Assembly (NCBI GenBank): GCA_022592435.1
Contig: JABYQS010000007.1
Location: 1 to 64,000 of the forward strand
Source of the DNA: Cerioporus squamosus
Lineage: Eukaryota > Basidiomycota > Agaricomycetes > Polyporales > Polyporaceae
Length of the DNA: 64,000 bases
Reading direction: 5' to 3'
Each line of letters opens with the position of its first letter. The first letter of the stretch is position 1. Of the stretch, positions 11,935 to 24,351 are shown piece by piece. A program made the position numbers and the translations under genes. The notes under the pieces are model-generated. The model had not been told where the DNA came from. It was given only the letters and a program-made list of their open reading frames with translations, and did no database searches.

Positions 11935-14378
11935 ATGGTCTATCTACCGCCACCTCATCTCGCTTCTGCATCCCGCCCGTCCTACGCAGAAGCCTACGCC
12001 AAGATCCTCGCGTCACACCGCCGTTCCCCCAAGACTGCCGCCGCTTCAGTCATCATCCTCGTCTCACCCGATGTGGACGCGTTATGTGCTTCGAAGATGC
12101 TCGCCGACCTCTTTAAGCAGGACGACGTCATGCACAAAATCATGCCCGTCGCCGGACACGCAGAGCTGGAGCGAATACGAGACGACCTGACGACCTGCGC
12201 CGATGTGAGTACTCAAAGGACGCGTTGTTTGTTGTCTAGTAACCCGGAGCCTAGCTGCATACCCTCATCATGTTCAACATGGGTGCCATCCTTGACCTGC
12301 CGTCGCCCGAGTGGTTTGGCGACTTCCCCACATCCGTCACTGTCCATGTGATCGATTCGTCAAGACCGCAGAACTTGTCGAGTGTGTTCGGAGCCGGTGA
12401 GAATGGGGACAGGATAGTCATATGGGATGATGGGGGCGTGGAGCTCCTGCAGGAGGAACGTAAAGCTTGGGAGGTTCTCGCGGTACGTCCTTTCTACTGA
12501 GCTCTGAGTGTCACTTTACTTATGTCCTCAACGTGTAGTATGCTCCTGAGGTCGACTCCGATGAAGAGTCCGACTTCGACTCGGACGAAGAGGACGACGA
12601 AGAGGATGATGAGCATGATGAAGACGAAGACTACGACGATGGTGACTCCACATCTCCCTCACGGAAGAGACGATCTCTCGGTGATGGAGGGCGGAAACAA
12701 GGGAAGCGTAGGAAAGTCGATGTGAGTCTTGCAAGAGTGTCTTCTCCTTCGCCCACTCACCCCCGAAGCAGCAACCTAATCGACTATCACGAGAAGAGCG
12801 AGAACAACACGAAAGCCGTCTCATGAAGTACTACCGGTCCGGTACATGGCATGGCCAAAGTGCAGCAGGGACCATGTATATCCTTGCCACCGTCCTGGAA
12901 CGAGTGGACAGTGACCTATTATGGTACGTCCCCGTCTTAAACCTGCAATGAGCGGTCACACTGACTATGCATATGGTCCAGGTCTGCCATCCTCGGCCTC
13001 ACATACCAATACATCACCTCCCGCATCTCCCGCGAAGAGTATGACAAGTACCAATCCATATACTACGACGAAGTCGCGCGGCTCAATCCTGCACCGCCCA
13101 CCGCTCTCGGCGACGACCTCAAGTCGCAGAACCCGGACGACAACTCCGTGTACGCGTCCGACGAGCTGCGCTTCATGATGTTCCGCCACTGGAACCTCTA
13201 CGACGCGATGTACCACTCGGGCTACGTCGCGAGCAAGCTCGGCATCTGGAAGGAGCGCGGCCGCAAGCGGCTTACCGGCCTGCTCGCCAAGATGGGCTTC
13301 TCGATACCGGAAACGCAGCAGCCGTACCCACACATGGCGAAGGACCTCAAGGCGTCCCTAAGGCAGAAGCTTGACCAGATCGCGCCCGAGTACGGTCTCG
13401 TGGAGCTGTCGTATCCGTCGTTTATGCGGTGTTATGGCTATCGGTCACAACCGCTGTCTGCGGGGGACGCTGTCGAGGCGCTATCTGCACTGCTCGACAT
13501 CGCGGGTGGGACCCGCATCGAGATCGAGGTGGAAGGTGCGCGGAATGGCGGCGAGTGGTTTGGAGGTGGCAAGCTCTGGGACGGCGGACGCGAGGGACGA
13601 TTTCGTGACGATGAGCGGGAGAATGTCCCCCCAGATATCCTTGCTCAGATCGTGAAAGTGCAAGTGCAAGCCCAAGCTGTTGCGGAAGGCAAAGAGGACG
13701 GCGAGGGCGGGGATGTCCAGTGGTGGGTGAAGAACTTCTGGTCAGCATACGACGCGTTGAGCGAGTGAGTCCCACCCACTCTCACATGTCTCGAGGCAGT
13801 ATACTGAAGGTTGTTGTTCATAGCATTGAACGTCTACGAGAATCTATTGCCCTGTCCATGGCACTGCATAAGGCAATCATTCGACAGGGCTCGTCAATCA
13901 TCGACAAGCAGGACATCAAGACCCTGCGCGGGCATCGTGTGGTGGTCTTAACGCAAGGACCCGATCTGCCACTGTTCGTCCACCCAGGGGTCCTGGGCCG
14001 ACTCGCACTTTGGCTCGTGGACGCACTGCGCGATCGTGTGGATCCCACAACACCTGCCTACTCGAGGAGCAAACGCAAGAGCTTGCCTTTTGTCGTCGCA
14101 TGTCTCAACGAGAAGACCGGGACCTACATCGTCGTTGGTGTCACCGGTGCTGCCGACTTCGACGATGTGCGCAAGAAGTGAGTGGTCCCCTTCCTTCTTT
14201 AGTCTTGCGGGTTGCTGAAGGACATGGCAGTGAGTTCGGCCTTGCGTTCCTCGACGCGAAGGAGCGCTGTAACGCACGCACAAGGCACGGGACGTTCGAC
14301 ACAAGCGTGCTCGAAATTAACAAGGACGACCTGAAGGTCTTCCTTGAGACCCTCTGCGAGGGCGGTGAACGATACTAG
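11935..14378 (+). CDS. CDC45: DNA replication initiation factor Cdc45
   Basis: Cdc45 forms the CMG helicase with Mcm2-7 and GINS. The frame is unbroken over seven or so exons. The inactive DHH-phosphoesterase-like N terminus is seen as VIILVSPDVDALCASKMLADLFKQDD in two parts, followed by IMFNMGAILDLPSPEWF and VHVIDSSRPQNLSSVF. A long acidic linker (DEESDFDSDEEDDEEDD) and a basic patch (GKRRKVD) follow. Next come RLMKYYRSGTWHGQSAAGTM, LGLTYQYITSRISREEYDKY, LRFMMFRHWNLYDAMYHS, KMGFSIPETQQPYPHM and the C-terminal SFGLAFL-like region NEFGLAFLDAKERC. The length (about 650 residues) is normal for the family. The start at 11935 gives a conventional N terminus. It lies about 280 bp downstream of the Mss51-like gene on the same strand. 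Confidence 0.95.
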
Positions 14379-14585
14379 CTGGCCGTCCTCCTTGCTCCCA
14401 CATTTCCTTTTGGCCTGCTGGTGTGATATATCCCTCTGCCCTCGCTCTGTTGACGCTATATGTATCACTAGATAATGTATCCCATAATCGGATGTCTCGT
14501 CGCATTGGATAGTGTACACGCATCGCTCGACTGCCCCCTATCGCACTGCCTCCCGTCGCTCCGTCGTCCATGAGGCTTCTTCATA

Positions 14586-15472
14586 CTAGAGCACACCCTT
14601 CGTACTCGGCACGTCATCTCCACCCGTGCGCTGTATGGCTTCGCGGATCGCAAGAGCCAGCGCCTTGAACGCGGACTCAGCCCTATCATAAAACGCAGTC
14701 AGTTTCTGCAGGTGCAGATGCATACACACACCACGCAAGGCAGGAAACGCACTTGTGGTGGTCGTTCTCCCCACGGAGTACGTCGACGTGCAGCGTCACG
14801 CCTGCGGCGATGGAGAACGAGTACAAGATGTGCGAGAACATCTCCGTCGAGAGGTCTCCGATCTTCTCCCGCTTCAGCTTCAGGTCCGTCACGCAGTATG
14901 GACGGGAGCAGATGTCGATGACCGCGCGCGAGAGTGCCTGCACGAAAGAAGAAAGAGTGGGGTGCACGGAGTTAGCGAGTAGACGCAACGGGATCGTGGT
15001 TGACCGGATAGGACAAACCTCATCCAGAGGAGCGAAGCCCGTTCCGTAGCGGCGGATTCCACGGACCTCGCCGAGGGCCTGCTTGAACGCGGTACCCAGT
15101 GCGATAGCGGTGTCCTGTGCATTCCGATGCGAAGGTCAGCCACAGCTTTGCGCGAACGTTTGAGGATGGGTAGCTTATCTGCAGAGTGGTGGTCGTCTAT
15201 GTGCAGATCGCCCTTGCACGACAGCTGGAGCGACATGCCCGAGTGTTTCGCCAGGGCATGGTACATCTGTCCGTAGCCACGCCATTGTGAGTCCAAGCTA
15301 GTCCAAAGCGAAAGTGAGGACCGCGTCAGACGTACGTGATCCAGGAAGCCAATCCGGTGGAGATGGAGATCTCCTGCTTGTTCCCCGAGCCGGGCTGGCA
15401 GTCCAGGTTGATCGCGACGCGGATCTCGGTCTCGTTTGTCTTGCGCTCGATCGTTGCTGTTCTCGCTGCCAT
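14586..15472 (-). CDS. HIS3: Imidazoleglycerol-phosphate dehydratase (histidine biosynthesis)
   Basis: It catalyses the sixth step of histidine synthesis. It starts [20 protein letters not shown] and carries both metal-binding signatures: [16 protein letters not shown], then [11 protein letters not shown], and later [19 protein letters not shown]. The C-terminal exon ends [11 protein letters not shown]. The size (about 215 codons) is normal. Two spots look damaged. In exon 1 ISIST should join GIGFLDH, but the CC at 15354-15355 is one base short. The exon ending DDHHSA reads GCAGATAAGC at about 15174-15183, where a donor such as GAGGTAAGC is expected, so two G are missing from the splice site. 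Because histidine synthesis is normally essential outside rich media, sequence error is the simpler reading. Confidence 0.9.
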
Positions 15473-15538
15473 CGTCGAGCAGGTTTTTGTTGGGTATCGA
15501 CTGGTCAAGAGCCTTGGGAGAGGTGCGCGACGAGAGCC

Positions 15539-15545
15539 TGAGTCA
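15539..15545 (-). promoter_or_regulatory. TGAGTCA element, Gcn4/Cpc1-type site upstream of HIS3
   Basis: A perfect TGASTCA heptamer lies 67-73 bp upstream of the HIS3 start codon. This is the binding site of Gcn4/Cpc1 bZIP factors, which raise amino-acid biosynthesis under starvation, and yeast HIS3 is a classic target. A one-mismatch copy (TGAGTGA on the minus strand) lies about 20 bp further upstream. Regulation here is inferred from the site and its position. Confidence 0.6.
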
Positions 15546-15785
15546 GATTTTGCTGAAGTTCTCATCACTCACTAGTTTCCCTAATTAGGAAATGGTGGTA
15601 TCCGCCACAAATGCCCTGACCATGTCGAATCGATCGCACGGATTTCATAGCTGCAACGGTTCCGTCATATATGTATGGCCGGACAAACTGCGAAGGTATT
15701 TCCGAGATAAATAGCCATCCATGCGGTTGGTATGTTATACAGGCATTCATGCATCAATCTCCTGGTCCATCATGATCATGCTCTA

Positions 15786-18700
15786 CTACCAGAAAATACA
15801 CCTCTTCTCCTGCGGAGGGTTCAACTGGAACACAAGCGTCAGCGGCATTCCCGGGAGGTACAGCCATGAAGAAACTTGACATACCTTAGCCTTTGGAGAG
15901 CAGTTGAAGGCAGCCGCGAACTCTGGGATGTTCGACACGGTACCATGGACACGGAACCGGTTCGGAGAGTGGGGGTCCGTCCGTACGCGCGCAACCTAAG
16001 TCATAGCGATGAAGGTATCCGTGAATATCTCACGCATCATGGCGACAGACAAGGAACTCACGGCAGCTGCGGGCTTGATGTTTTGGGCCCAGCTCCGAGC
16101 GAAGGAGATGAAGAACATTTGTTCGCTGAGGAACACGTCGTCAACGTCAGCCGTGCCACTCCCCGAACAGCAAGGCTGGCGTACCGCGTGTAATTGAGGC
16201 CAGGGAGAAGGAACTCCTTCTCGTCACTGTACTGCGCCTTCCATGCCCGGTATGCTTGGATGAGGCCGCTGTCGCCAATGTTCTCGCCCGACGTCCTGCA
16301 TCAAAGCGTGAGCCGAGCGTTCATGGACAGCTGTCGCAGCTGTCAACTCACAGGTTACCCTAAGGAGACGTCGAACAAGGTCAACATCGCGAAAGGTTGC
16401 TATACGACATGAGGAACTCACGTTCACGTGGATCTCGCCGCCCTTGCCGTCGTCGATGGTGTAGTCTGGATGATCATGATGAGCGTGACCGCAGAGAAAG
16501 AAGAGCAAGATACCACGAACTCGAGAACTGGTCAACGATGCACTTCTGCCTGACATTGAAGCCCTCGCTCGTCTTGTTGGTCCACCACTCCTCCAGCTTG
16601 CCGTCCTGGTTGTAAAGCCGTCCGGCCGAGTCGAACGCGTGCTGGAATCACACAACACGTTCCAGGTCCGCATAGTCAATTGAAAGGCAGGAGACGACGC
16701 ACCGTCAACTCGTGGGACGCGATGTGACCGAAAGATCCGTAGTTCATGTAACCAGGCCTGAGGAGTTTGGCGCGTTAAGTCCCGGATATAAAAGGTATGC
16801 CGGGATTCCAGAGAACTCACCAGTCAGCATGGAAGTAAGGCGGGCGGAGGATACCAGCGGGGAAGACAATCTACGCAGGTGTAAATAACGTGCTCGACGA
16901 AGTCACTACGGACGAACGAACCTCGTTGGCTGGAGGGTTGTAGTACGCGTTCACAGTGGACGCAAACATCTCCCAAGCTTCGGGATCGCGCTGCTTCCCA
17001 AGCTGAAGCCACGTCCGGATCTGATCAGCGACTCTAGAGTCGTAAGTCAGCATCACAGAGCAGCTACTGCATACACAGTCCGCCCTACCTCGCGCTGACC
17101 ATGTTCTCGAAGAACGCGTTGGGGCTGATCTTGACACGTGCATACCAGTTCGCGATAGAGCGCGGGTCCTCCGTGTTCGGGGAGAGTGGGTAGCCGACCT
17201 TGACGCGGAGCGCGTCCGCCTACAACATCTCCGCTGAGGAACACGCTGCACAGGTCTGTGGCAAAGACATACCTTCCGTGCAGCAGCAGCAGCGCTCTCT
17301 TTGTCCATCCAGTCGAGATTGCTGAGCGACTTCTTGAAGGTCTCGATCACATCTAAAGGCCCGGTGTGAGCCATTTTCCGATGCCTGAGAGCCTGAGTGA
17401 ACGTACCGGTGATGACCTTCGTCGCCGTCTCGCGGGACGCTCCACCGAAGGCCTCACGAACAAAGTATCGGCCCAAGGCAAAGCCCAGAGCGGATTCCGT
17501 CCGCGCAATACAATACTCGGCACGGTCACCAACAGCGCCCTTCTTGATACCGCTCAGCACCTCTTGGAGGCTCCGAACAGCCTTCCATGCTTCCGTGTCC
17601 AGCCCGAGGTACGGCGACAACTCCAGTCCAGCTCGGGTAACGAAGTACGCCTCCAAAACGTCCTTGTCGGTGTCGTTCAAGATCTCGGAGAGGTCGGAGA
17701 GGTACGTCGTGGAGGTGAGGATGATCGTGGAAGGGAAGTTGCGGGGAGCGAACGCCGAGAAGTACGTCGAGAAGTCGAACTCGGGAAGCGAGTCGCTGAC
17801 GTTCTTGAACGGCACCGGGTTGTACGTCGCGATAGGGTCTTGGTAGAGCACGTCCAGGTCAAGGCTAGCGTTGGCTATCTTCTTCTCGAATTCGATGATG
17901 GCCTTCGACAGCTTCTTGGCGCGTTGCGAGCGATTCTCGGGCTTGTCCCCGTCATCATCGTCACCCCATGGCGGCCATGGCCAAGGAGGCCATACTCGGA
18001 GTCGCTCTTCATGGACAACCAGACCAGGGTTCTGCTCGGGCTTCACATCCGTGCTGTAGAGCTTGTCGTCCTCGTTATCAAGGGTAAGGAGGAGGCGCTC
18101 AAGCACGTTGCGGTAGAGCTCCACGACAGAGTCTTCCTCATAGTATTCCTGCGAAACCGTCAGTTGGCATAACGCGGAGAGAGAAGACCTAGACCTGCCT
18201 TGGATGGAAGTCCCAAGTCGGCCTGACTGAGCCAGAGGCTCATGAAGTTGGGGTCCTTCCCAGCATCGCCGTCAATAGAATAGTCGAACAGAGCGCTGAC
18301 ACCTGGAAGAGCATGAGAACTGCGCATCTGAGGCATGATGTCATCGCTTACCGCGAGAGTGCAGGTATGCTACGGTCGCAGTCAACCTGTCCCTCTCTTT
18401 CTCCGACTTGCTCTCTGCATCGACGACAGTTGTCTTGCCGCGGAAAAGCTCGCGGATCTTGTTGGCCATATCCTTGAGGGGAGCCTCGCCGAGATCGTCG
18501 AGGTGGTCTTCGTCCATGCACGAATCATACAGACCGCGCAGCTTCTTGAGAAGGGCCTCGTCATAAGGGTTTGACGTGAGGGCGGATGCTGCGGAGAAGT
18601 GCGAAGACGCGTCCTCGGAGAGAATCTGCTGCAGCAGACGTCTGTTCTGCAGAGCAATCTCCTCGAAGTGACCAAACGAGCCTTTGTCGGAAGGAATAGG

Positions 18701-19325
18701 GTTCGACTTGAGCCACCCACCATCTAAGAACGCGTTGCCTGAGCACGGGTACGACATGAAGCAACGATGTGAGGTGGAACTCACTGGCAAAGTCATAGAA
18801 GTTCTCGCAGGGGTCTTGAGACTCGTCCAGTGAGGACAGTACGGACGAAGCCACGGTGATGCATGAGGGTGAGATGCAAACAGGCTAGTATGTGATGCGT
18901 TCGACGAGGGATGATACAAAGACTCGCGTGAGACGACGCACCTCCGCAGGGGGACCCGTCGGGGCCGGGGCCGGAATAGAGACAGTGGTGGTTGATATCG
19001 CGGTAGTCGTCACTTGGGCAGTCGTGGTCGCGATGGTCGTGGCCGTCACCGTAGTCTGCCCTCCGCCTGCACCTGAGTTGAGCTTGTGTTGCGCTCCGGC
19101 GAAGAGGCCAATGAAGACGGAGCTCAGAAGCAAGAAGACGAGGGTAGCAATCAGCAAGACCTTAGTGAGGGGCGAGAGTGGTTCTTGCACGACAGCAGCG
19201 AGGCGGTCAAAGAACGTCGGCTCTTCGTCCTGAGGTGCGGGTCCGTCGTCTGGATGAGAAACATTCTGGAGAAGCGGGGCGGACTCTGATTCCACGAGCT
19301 GGACGTCAGGCGACTGGAGGGCCAT
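15786..19325 (-). CDS. M13 family zinc metallopeptidase (neprilysin/endothelin-converting-enzyme type)
   Basis: A type II membrane protein of roughly 860 residues in many exons. The N-terminal cytosolic 50 residues precede a membrane span (KVLLIATLVFLLLSSVF) and a Thr/Val-rich stalk likely to be O-glycosylated. The ectodomain opens with DESQDPCENFYDFANGGWL, the usual M13 start. The zinc site is SHELTHAF (HExxH) with the third ligand region GENIGDSGLIQAY. Several NxS/T sequons are present (NVSD, NDTD, NKTS, NLTS, NYTR). It ends in a CxxW motif (EKRCIFW), diagnostic of the family. It would cleave oligopeptides at the cell surface. An Asp-rich and Trp/Pro-rich insertion (PPWPWPPWGDDDDGD) sits in the middle of the N-terminal lobe. 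The stop is 15786-15788. Confidence 0.93.
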
Positions 19326-19869
19326 AGCGACCGAGGCCGCGCAGATGGTGGGAGAACGTACCTTCGTCCGTCGACGGTCTTGGGTCTCGCGTGTCCGCCA
19401 TGCCGGCGGGGTGAGTGCGAGTGCAGGTACTGGCCTCGGACGCGTGTGGCCAGTGGTGGTTGTTCCCCTCCCTTACCAGGCGCGTCCCTCTCCCAGGCGC
19501 CCACTTCCCACGCACCGTCGGTCCGGCTATTCCCTCGTGGCTGTGCGGCGAGGCCTGTCATGCAGAAACGACAAGTCCAACACAGTTTCCGGCCATGGTG
19601 AAGGTTCCGACGATGCGGATACCTAGAGTTGAAACAAAGTTGAAACCTCTATATGCACGATGCCCTGGATAGTTCAACTTCTCCACACACACGTTCGGAG
19701 AATATGCAGGAAGCTGTTTGTGTTGAAAGCAAAAAAGCACAACAACTCGTACAAAACACAGCGCTACAGTACAAGTACAACAAGAACCGAGGCTTGTAGT
19801 GTCAGACAGCAGAGTCGCGCGGCGACGCTGGCGCTGTCCCAGCCAGGTCGCTCGCGACCTGGCAGTCCC
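19326..19869. other. Intergenic region, promoter of the M13 peptidase
   Basis: No supported gene. It holds the M13 promoter on the right of that gene and the 3' UTR of the MARVEL-type gene. Open frames here are short and lack splice logic. Confidence 0.5.
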
Positions 19870-21360
19870 TCACCGGCCGTACGTGCTGTGCAGCCGCGAC
19901 ATGTCGAGCGGCGGCGGCCGCGTCGACTTGCGCTTGGACTTGCGCGCGCCCGTCGTTAACGCCGCTGGCGGTTTTGGCGACGGCACCGCGGACCGCAGGC
20001 TGTCCTTCCGCGAGGGGGTGAGCACCGCGCTCAGTGGTGGCTGCCCGTTCGCAGCGTTGAACGTCGCGAGCGAGCTTGAGCGTGGTGGTGCGGTGCCTAA
20101 TGGCGACGGCTTGATCGTCGACGAGAACGGCACGTACATCGCAGACGGGGGCAGCCCTGTCGGTGTCGACGTGAGGTCTGAGCGGTCCGATCCTGATCCT
20201 GATCCTGGGCTCGAAGAGCCGTAGGAGTCGTCGGAGGGTGGTGAGGCTGGGGTAACCGTGGCAGATATCCATGCGCTCTGCAGAATCTTCGCGGACTTGT
20301 TCGCAGACTTGCTCGCGGATTTAGGGAGAGCAGAGTTGGGGACCGCGGAGAGCATCGCGTTCTCCTTCTCGTTCTCGTATCGCGAGCTACGGAAGGCAGA
20401 GCTCTTCATCGCGGCGGTCTTCATCACTGCGCTGCGAAGGTCTGAGCTCTTGGGAGCACCACTCTTCTGGACCATGCGGTCGCCGAAGTCGGAGGTGAGC
20501 CTGATCTTCGGCGCCGCCGAGGGAAGGGGCGCCTTGGACCATGTCGTGCGCACGGGGGAGGGCTGTGCGCTGTGGAGAGGTTCGCGTACTCGGTACCAGG
20601 GGTACGTCCGGGTGTTGGCTCCCCAGACGGTGGAATCGTCCTTCATGTGGATTATTGACGAAACCATCAACAGCAAGAAGTACGCGAGCACTGCAGCGAA
20701 CGTCAGTCAGACGTACATGGTTGTCCTGGGAGGTACTCACAGTTGATGGTGTTGAACCACGTAAAGGCGATGATAACCCTTGATGTTGAGCAGGAACCAG
20801 GAATAAGGAGGTCTGCTGCAAAGTTGCATAGCATGTTTGGCAAGATAGCAGTCGCTGCAGCGGCACCAGCTACGGGGCAGAATATGAGATACGGCAAGAC
20901 CTCCAAAACGCGGAGTACACACCTAGATGTGCTATCCAGAACAAGCCAACCCATACAGCTTCAAACCATACCCGACTGACAAGGGCGTTCTTGCGCAGAA
21001 GGTCAATGCACAGGCTGCGCAGCGTCAATACGATAACGCAGCATGCCAGGTTACTGAGACTCACATTGGGAAGATGTATACGATGCCGAGTGCGCTGAGT
21101 GCTATCAGGTATGCATCCACGAGTGCTGAATCGCAATACTTCATCAGCGTGACTGAATTGTTCGGCCGACAGAATTGCGCACGGTCCCATCCTATCTGCT
21201 GGGCAAGAACGAGATTCCAGACGGACACACAGCAAATAACAGCATTGCAGATCGTGAAGAGACCTGTATGCCGCGAATACCAGTCAGAGAGTTACTACCA
21301 GTCAGATCGAACGGACGCACCAAAGGAAGCGTAACGGTAGAAAGAAAGTGAAACGGCCAT
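19870..21360 (-). CDS. MARVEL-type four-helix membrane protein with long disordered tail
   Basis: It starts MAVSLSFYRYASF at 21360. An intron with donor GTGCGT splices F-G to LFTICNAVICCVSVWNLVL (helix 1). Further exons give DAYLIALSALGIVYIFP (helix 2), WFEAVWVGLFWIAHLAGAAA (helix 3) and AAVLAYFLLLMVSSIIH (helix 4). This WFE..WVGLFW..LAGAAA pattern is common in basidiomycete MARVEL-like proteins. After helix 4 comes STVWGANTRTYPWYR, then a cytosolic tail of about 240 residues rich in Ser, Lys, Ala and Pro. Short repeats of the type LPSAAP, LPKSASK and LSAVP, and a run of Gly/Ser/Asp, occur there. Function is unknown; the family organises membrane domains. It resembles the gene at 34253 in layout. 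Confidence 0.7.
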
Positions 21361-22444
21361 GGCGAGCACAAGCAAGAGCGCAGAGTGTGTGAGGGGATGA
21401 GGACCGGTCGACGGTGGCGTGGATCGATTATGGGGCCAACACGATGAGTTTAAGTACCAGCTCCGTGTCCGGAATCCTGTCCGACAATGCGTCAAGCAAG
21501 TGGCCTGAGAGAGAAGAAAAGAAAAGAGGGACAAAGGAAGGTGAAAAGCACAAAGCTCGCCCGCAAACTCGCCGCCCGGTCGCAATATATGCGACCGTGG
21601 CCCTGCATCGCCCGTGCTTACGTACTGGAACTCAGACCCTGAAACAGCGCACAGACGGCGCATCGACGGGACAGCTCGATCAGCCCGTTGGCATGGTGCA
21701 CATCTCTCCCCCCGCGCTTTGCCCACCCTCGCCCGCCGCCGAGGCCAAGACAACGTCTCGAGAGTCCTCGAGCTCTCTACGCGCCGTCAGAACCTCGATG
21801 TTCCTCACGGAGGTAGACCGATCGACCAAGAAGACCGAGATGGTACTCTTGCTCGTGCTTTGTGTCCCTGTCAATGACCGGTGGCCCGTGGTTACGCCGT
21901 ATGAGCCGCAACAAGGCCACGCCACAAGATGAAGCTGCATTCTACATCATTCGTCACTTCTAGCGGTAGATTGATGAGGTCGCAGGCGCCATCGGTGGGA
22001 GATGCAGACAAACCGGAGTGCGGCCGTGCGCCGGTCTTGATGCTGGCTTGATGCTGCTTGAGTTTCGTTCCCCGTGCTGGCCAGGTATTGGTGCTGCCTC
22101 AGACTGAACGCAAGCAAACACCGCCGCATGATGAAAGGCTCAAAGTCATATTCCAGGACATAGCGGAGCAGTGCCAGGGAGTCGAGGAAGAGTGGCGGAG
22201 ACAAAATGGTCCTTATATAGCCGACGCGCCACACAGTTCCCGATTAAGATTGTACACGGCTTCCAAGCAGTAAGCCGGCGTGTCCGAGTCACTCACCGCC
22301 ATATCGCAGGGAGTACGGTATCGAGACACCCTCATGCCCGCAAAGCCGCTGCTTACCTGAGGCACACTAGTACTTCACTTACTGGCTTGAGCAAACGGCG
22401 CCAGCTACCTGTCATCAACACCCCATACTGAACATTGACCCAAG
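21361..22444. other. Intergenic divergent promoter region
   Basis: About 1.1 kb between two divergent genes (MARVEL-type protein to the left, Mch1-like carrier to the right). Several open frames up to 170 codons occur but show no family motif, splice pattern or steady codon bias. No gene is called. Confidence 0.5.
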
Positions 22445-24274
22445 ATGGTCTCCGGACCCGCCACGAGGGTTAATCGTGTACGCTCCATATTGACATGTTG
22501 CGCTGTTGCTGCAAACGCGTTCGTACATTGAGTAACCTCCTGCGAGTTGGGTAACATGCTGATTCTATCGGCGGGTGCAACAGGATATGTGCTGGCGGCG
22601 TGTACAGCTTCCCGCTCATTGCACCCACCCTGGTGGAACACCTCAAGTTGTCCCAACCGCAATTGACAACTATTGTATTGGCGTGAGCTAGCCATCACAC
22701 TATCACGAATGCATGAAGCGCATCCAGCTGAATAGCTCCCTTCTGCTAGGGGTATGGCCACCCAGTACTTATTTGCCGTCATCTGCGGGGTAGCGATTGA
22801 CCGCTTCGGCTCCTGGTCATGTTCGCTTGCTGCAGCCATCCTATACGCCCTGGGCTTTGGGCTGTTTGCTGGGGAGGTAGCCCATGCAACTACGGAGGCC
22901 CACGCAACTACCGCCTCGTTCTACAGGCTTGTCGTCTACTTCGGGATGATCGGGCTTGCGACCGTGTGTTCGTGAGTCAAGCATTGTGCTCCTACTGGTC
23001 CTTGTCATTGATATGAAACACCCAGGTACTTCTCGCTGGTCTTCGCCTCGACGAAGATGTTCCCGCGTTACAGCGGGACGGCGTCTGGCACAAGCATGGC
23101 CATCTTCGGGCTGTCACCGCTCTTCCTCTCTCTCGTAGCGACCAGGTTATTCACGTCCGATCAGACCTTGGATATTCCTGGGTTCTTTATGTTCATGGCC
23201 CTCCTCACTGGCACGGTCCACTTCGGGAGCGCCCTGATCTTCCGCGCTAACCGCGCATTCGAGGTCGACGCCGGCGCAGTTGTGTCCACCTCCGACGCAG
23301 AGAGTTCAGCGAGTACTGTCGAGCCTGAAGAAGAACCTCTACTGGGAGCTAACGACGACAGTCTCCCGAAAGATCCAGTCCACGTAGGCGTTGTTCCGGT
23401 GGAAGAGCCGCGGGATGGAAGTACGCTCGACCTCCTCAAGGACCGCTACTTCTGGGTCCTCTGCATCTGGATGTCCCTGACCGTCGGCGCTGTATGTCAC
23501 TTATTTCTCCATCTGAGTGATCACGATGTTGACGAACCGTCCTGCAGTCAGAGATGGTCATCTCTAACCTTGGGTCGATCGTCCTGTCGCTCCCTTCCAC
23601 GTCCTCATCTGCCACTGCCAACGCCGCCCAGCAAGTCCGTCTTCTCTCCTTCTTCAACACCATCTCTCGCTTGCTCGTAGGTCCGTTCGCGGACATCATC
23701 GCACCCGTGGCCTCGCGTCTCGAGAGTGGCGTATGGGGCTTTGCAAGCAAGCGGCACACAAGCCGTGTCGCCTTCATGCTCGGGACCTGCGCCCTGCTCG
23801 CCGCAACCTTCACGTGGTCGAACGTCGGCGTGCGCACCCAGGAAGACATATGGCCGCTCAGGTAGGCAGCTTCACGTTCGTCCTTGGTTCATGGTCGAAC
23901 TAACCGTGCTTCCCGACAGCGTTGGCACCGGCTTTGCGTACGGCTCGACGTTCACAGTGCTGTGAGTACCCCATGTCTAGTTACGTGAACTTACTGACGA
24001 TAGTACATATCTCAGGCCTGGCATCCTATCGTCCATCTGGGGTCTGAAGAACCTCGCGCGTAACTTTGGCATAACATCCTACACTGCGTTCGCCGGGACG
24101 ACCATCTTTTCGTATCTATACGCATTCATTGCAGCGCGCCACGTCGCACCCTCCGAGACTGCGTGCATCGGGAAGGAGTGCTGGAGATCCACGTTCTGGA
24201 TCAGCACCGCGACGACTACCATCGCGTTCTGCGCCGCATTCGTGTTGTGGAGGCAGTGGCGAGCCAGGGTATAG
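22445..24274 (+). CDS. Major facilitator transporter, Mch1/nodulin-like (monocarboxylate-porter type)
   Basis: About 12 membrane helices over seven or so exons. The start MVSGPATRVNRVRSILTCC is followed, after an intron with a weak GTTCGT donor, by CAGGVYSFPLIAPTLVEHL, typical of the first helix pair. The second exon join gives LAGMATQYLFAVICGVAIDR with the MFS loop 2-3 feature GVAIDRFG. Later come MFPRYSGTASGTSMAIFGLS, a central acidic cytosolic loop (EPEEEPLLGAND) that resembles a sorting or degradation signal, then LLKDRYFWVLCIWMSLTVG, FFNTISRLLVGPFADIIAP and GTGFAYGSTFTVLPGILSSI. It ends WRQWRARV. The predicted place is the plasma or vacuolar membrane; the substrate is unknown, since yeast Mch1 itself has no proven substrate. 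Confidence 0.8.
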
Positions 24275-24351
24275 AGCGACGCAGCGCAGTCGTGTTGTTT
24301 GCACATCGATGATCCACCATCTTGTATTATCACCTCATACACAGACTACGA

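Noticed and set aside
17366..18172. 268-codon plus-strand frame opposite the M13 peptidase
   Set aside because: Antisense shadow of a conserved exon; Arg/Val-rich with no motif.
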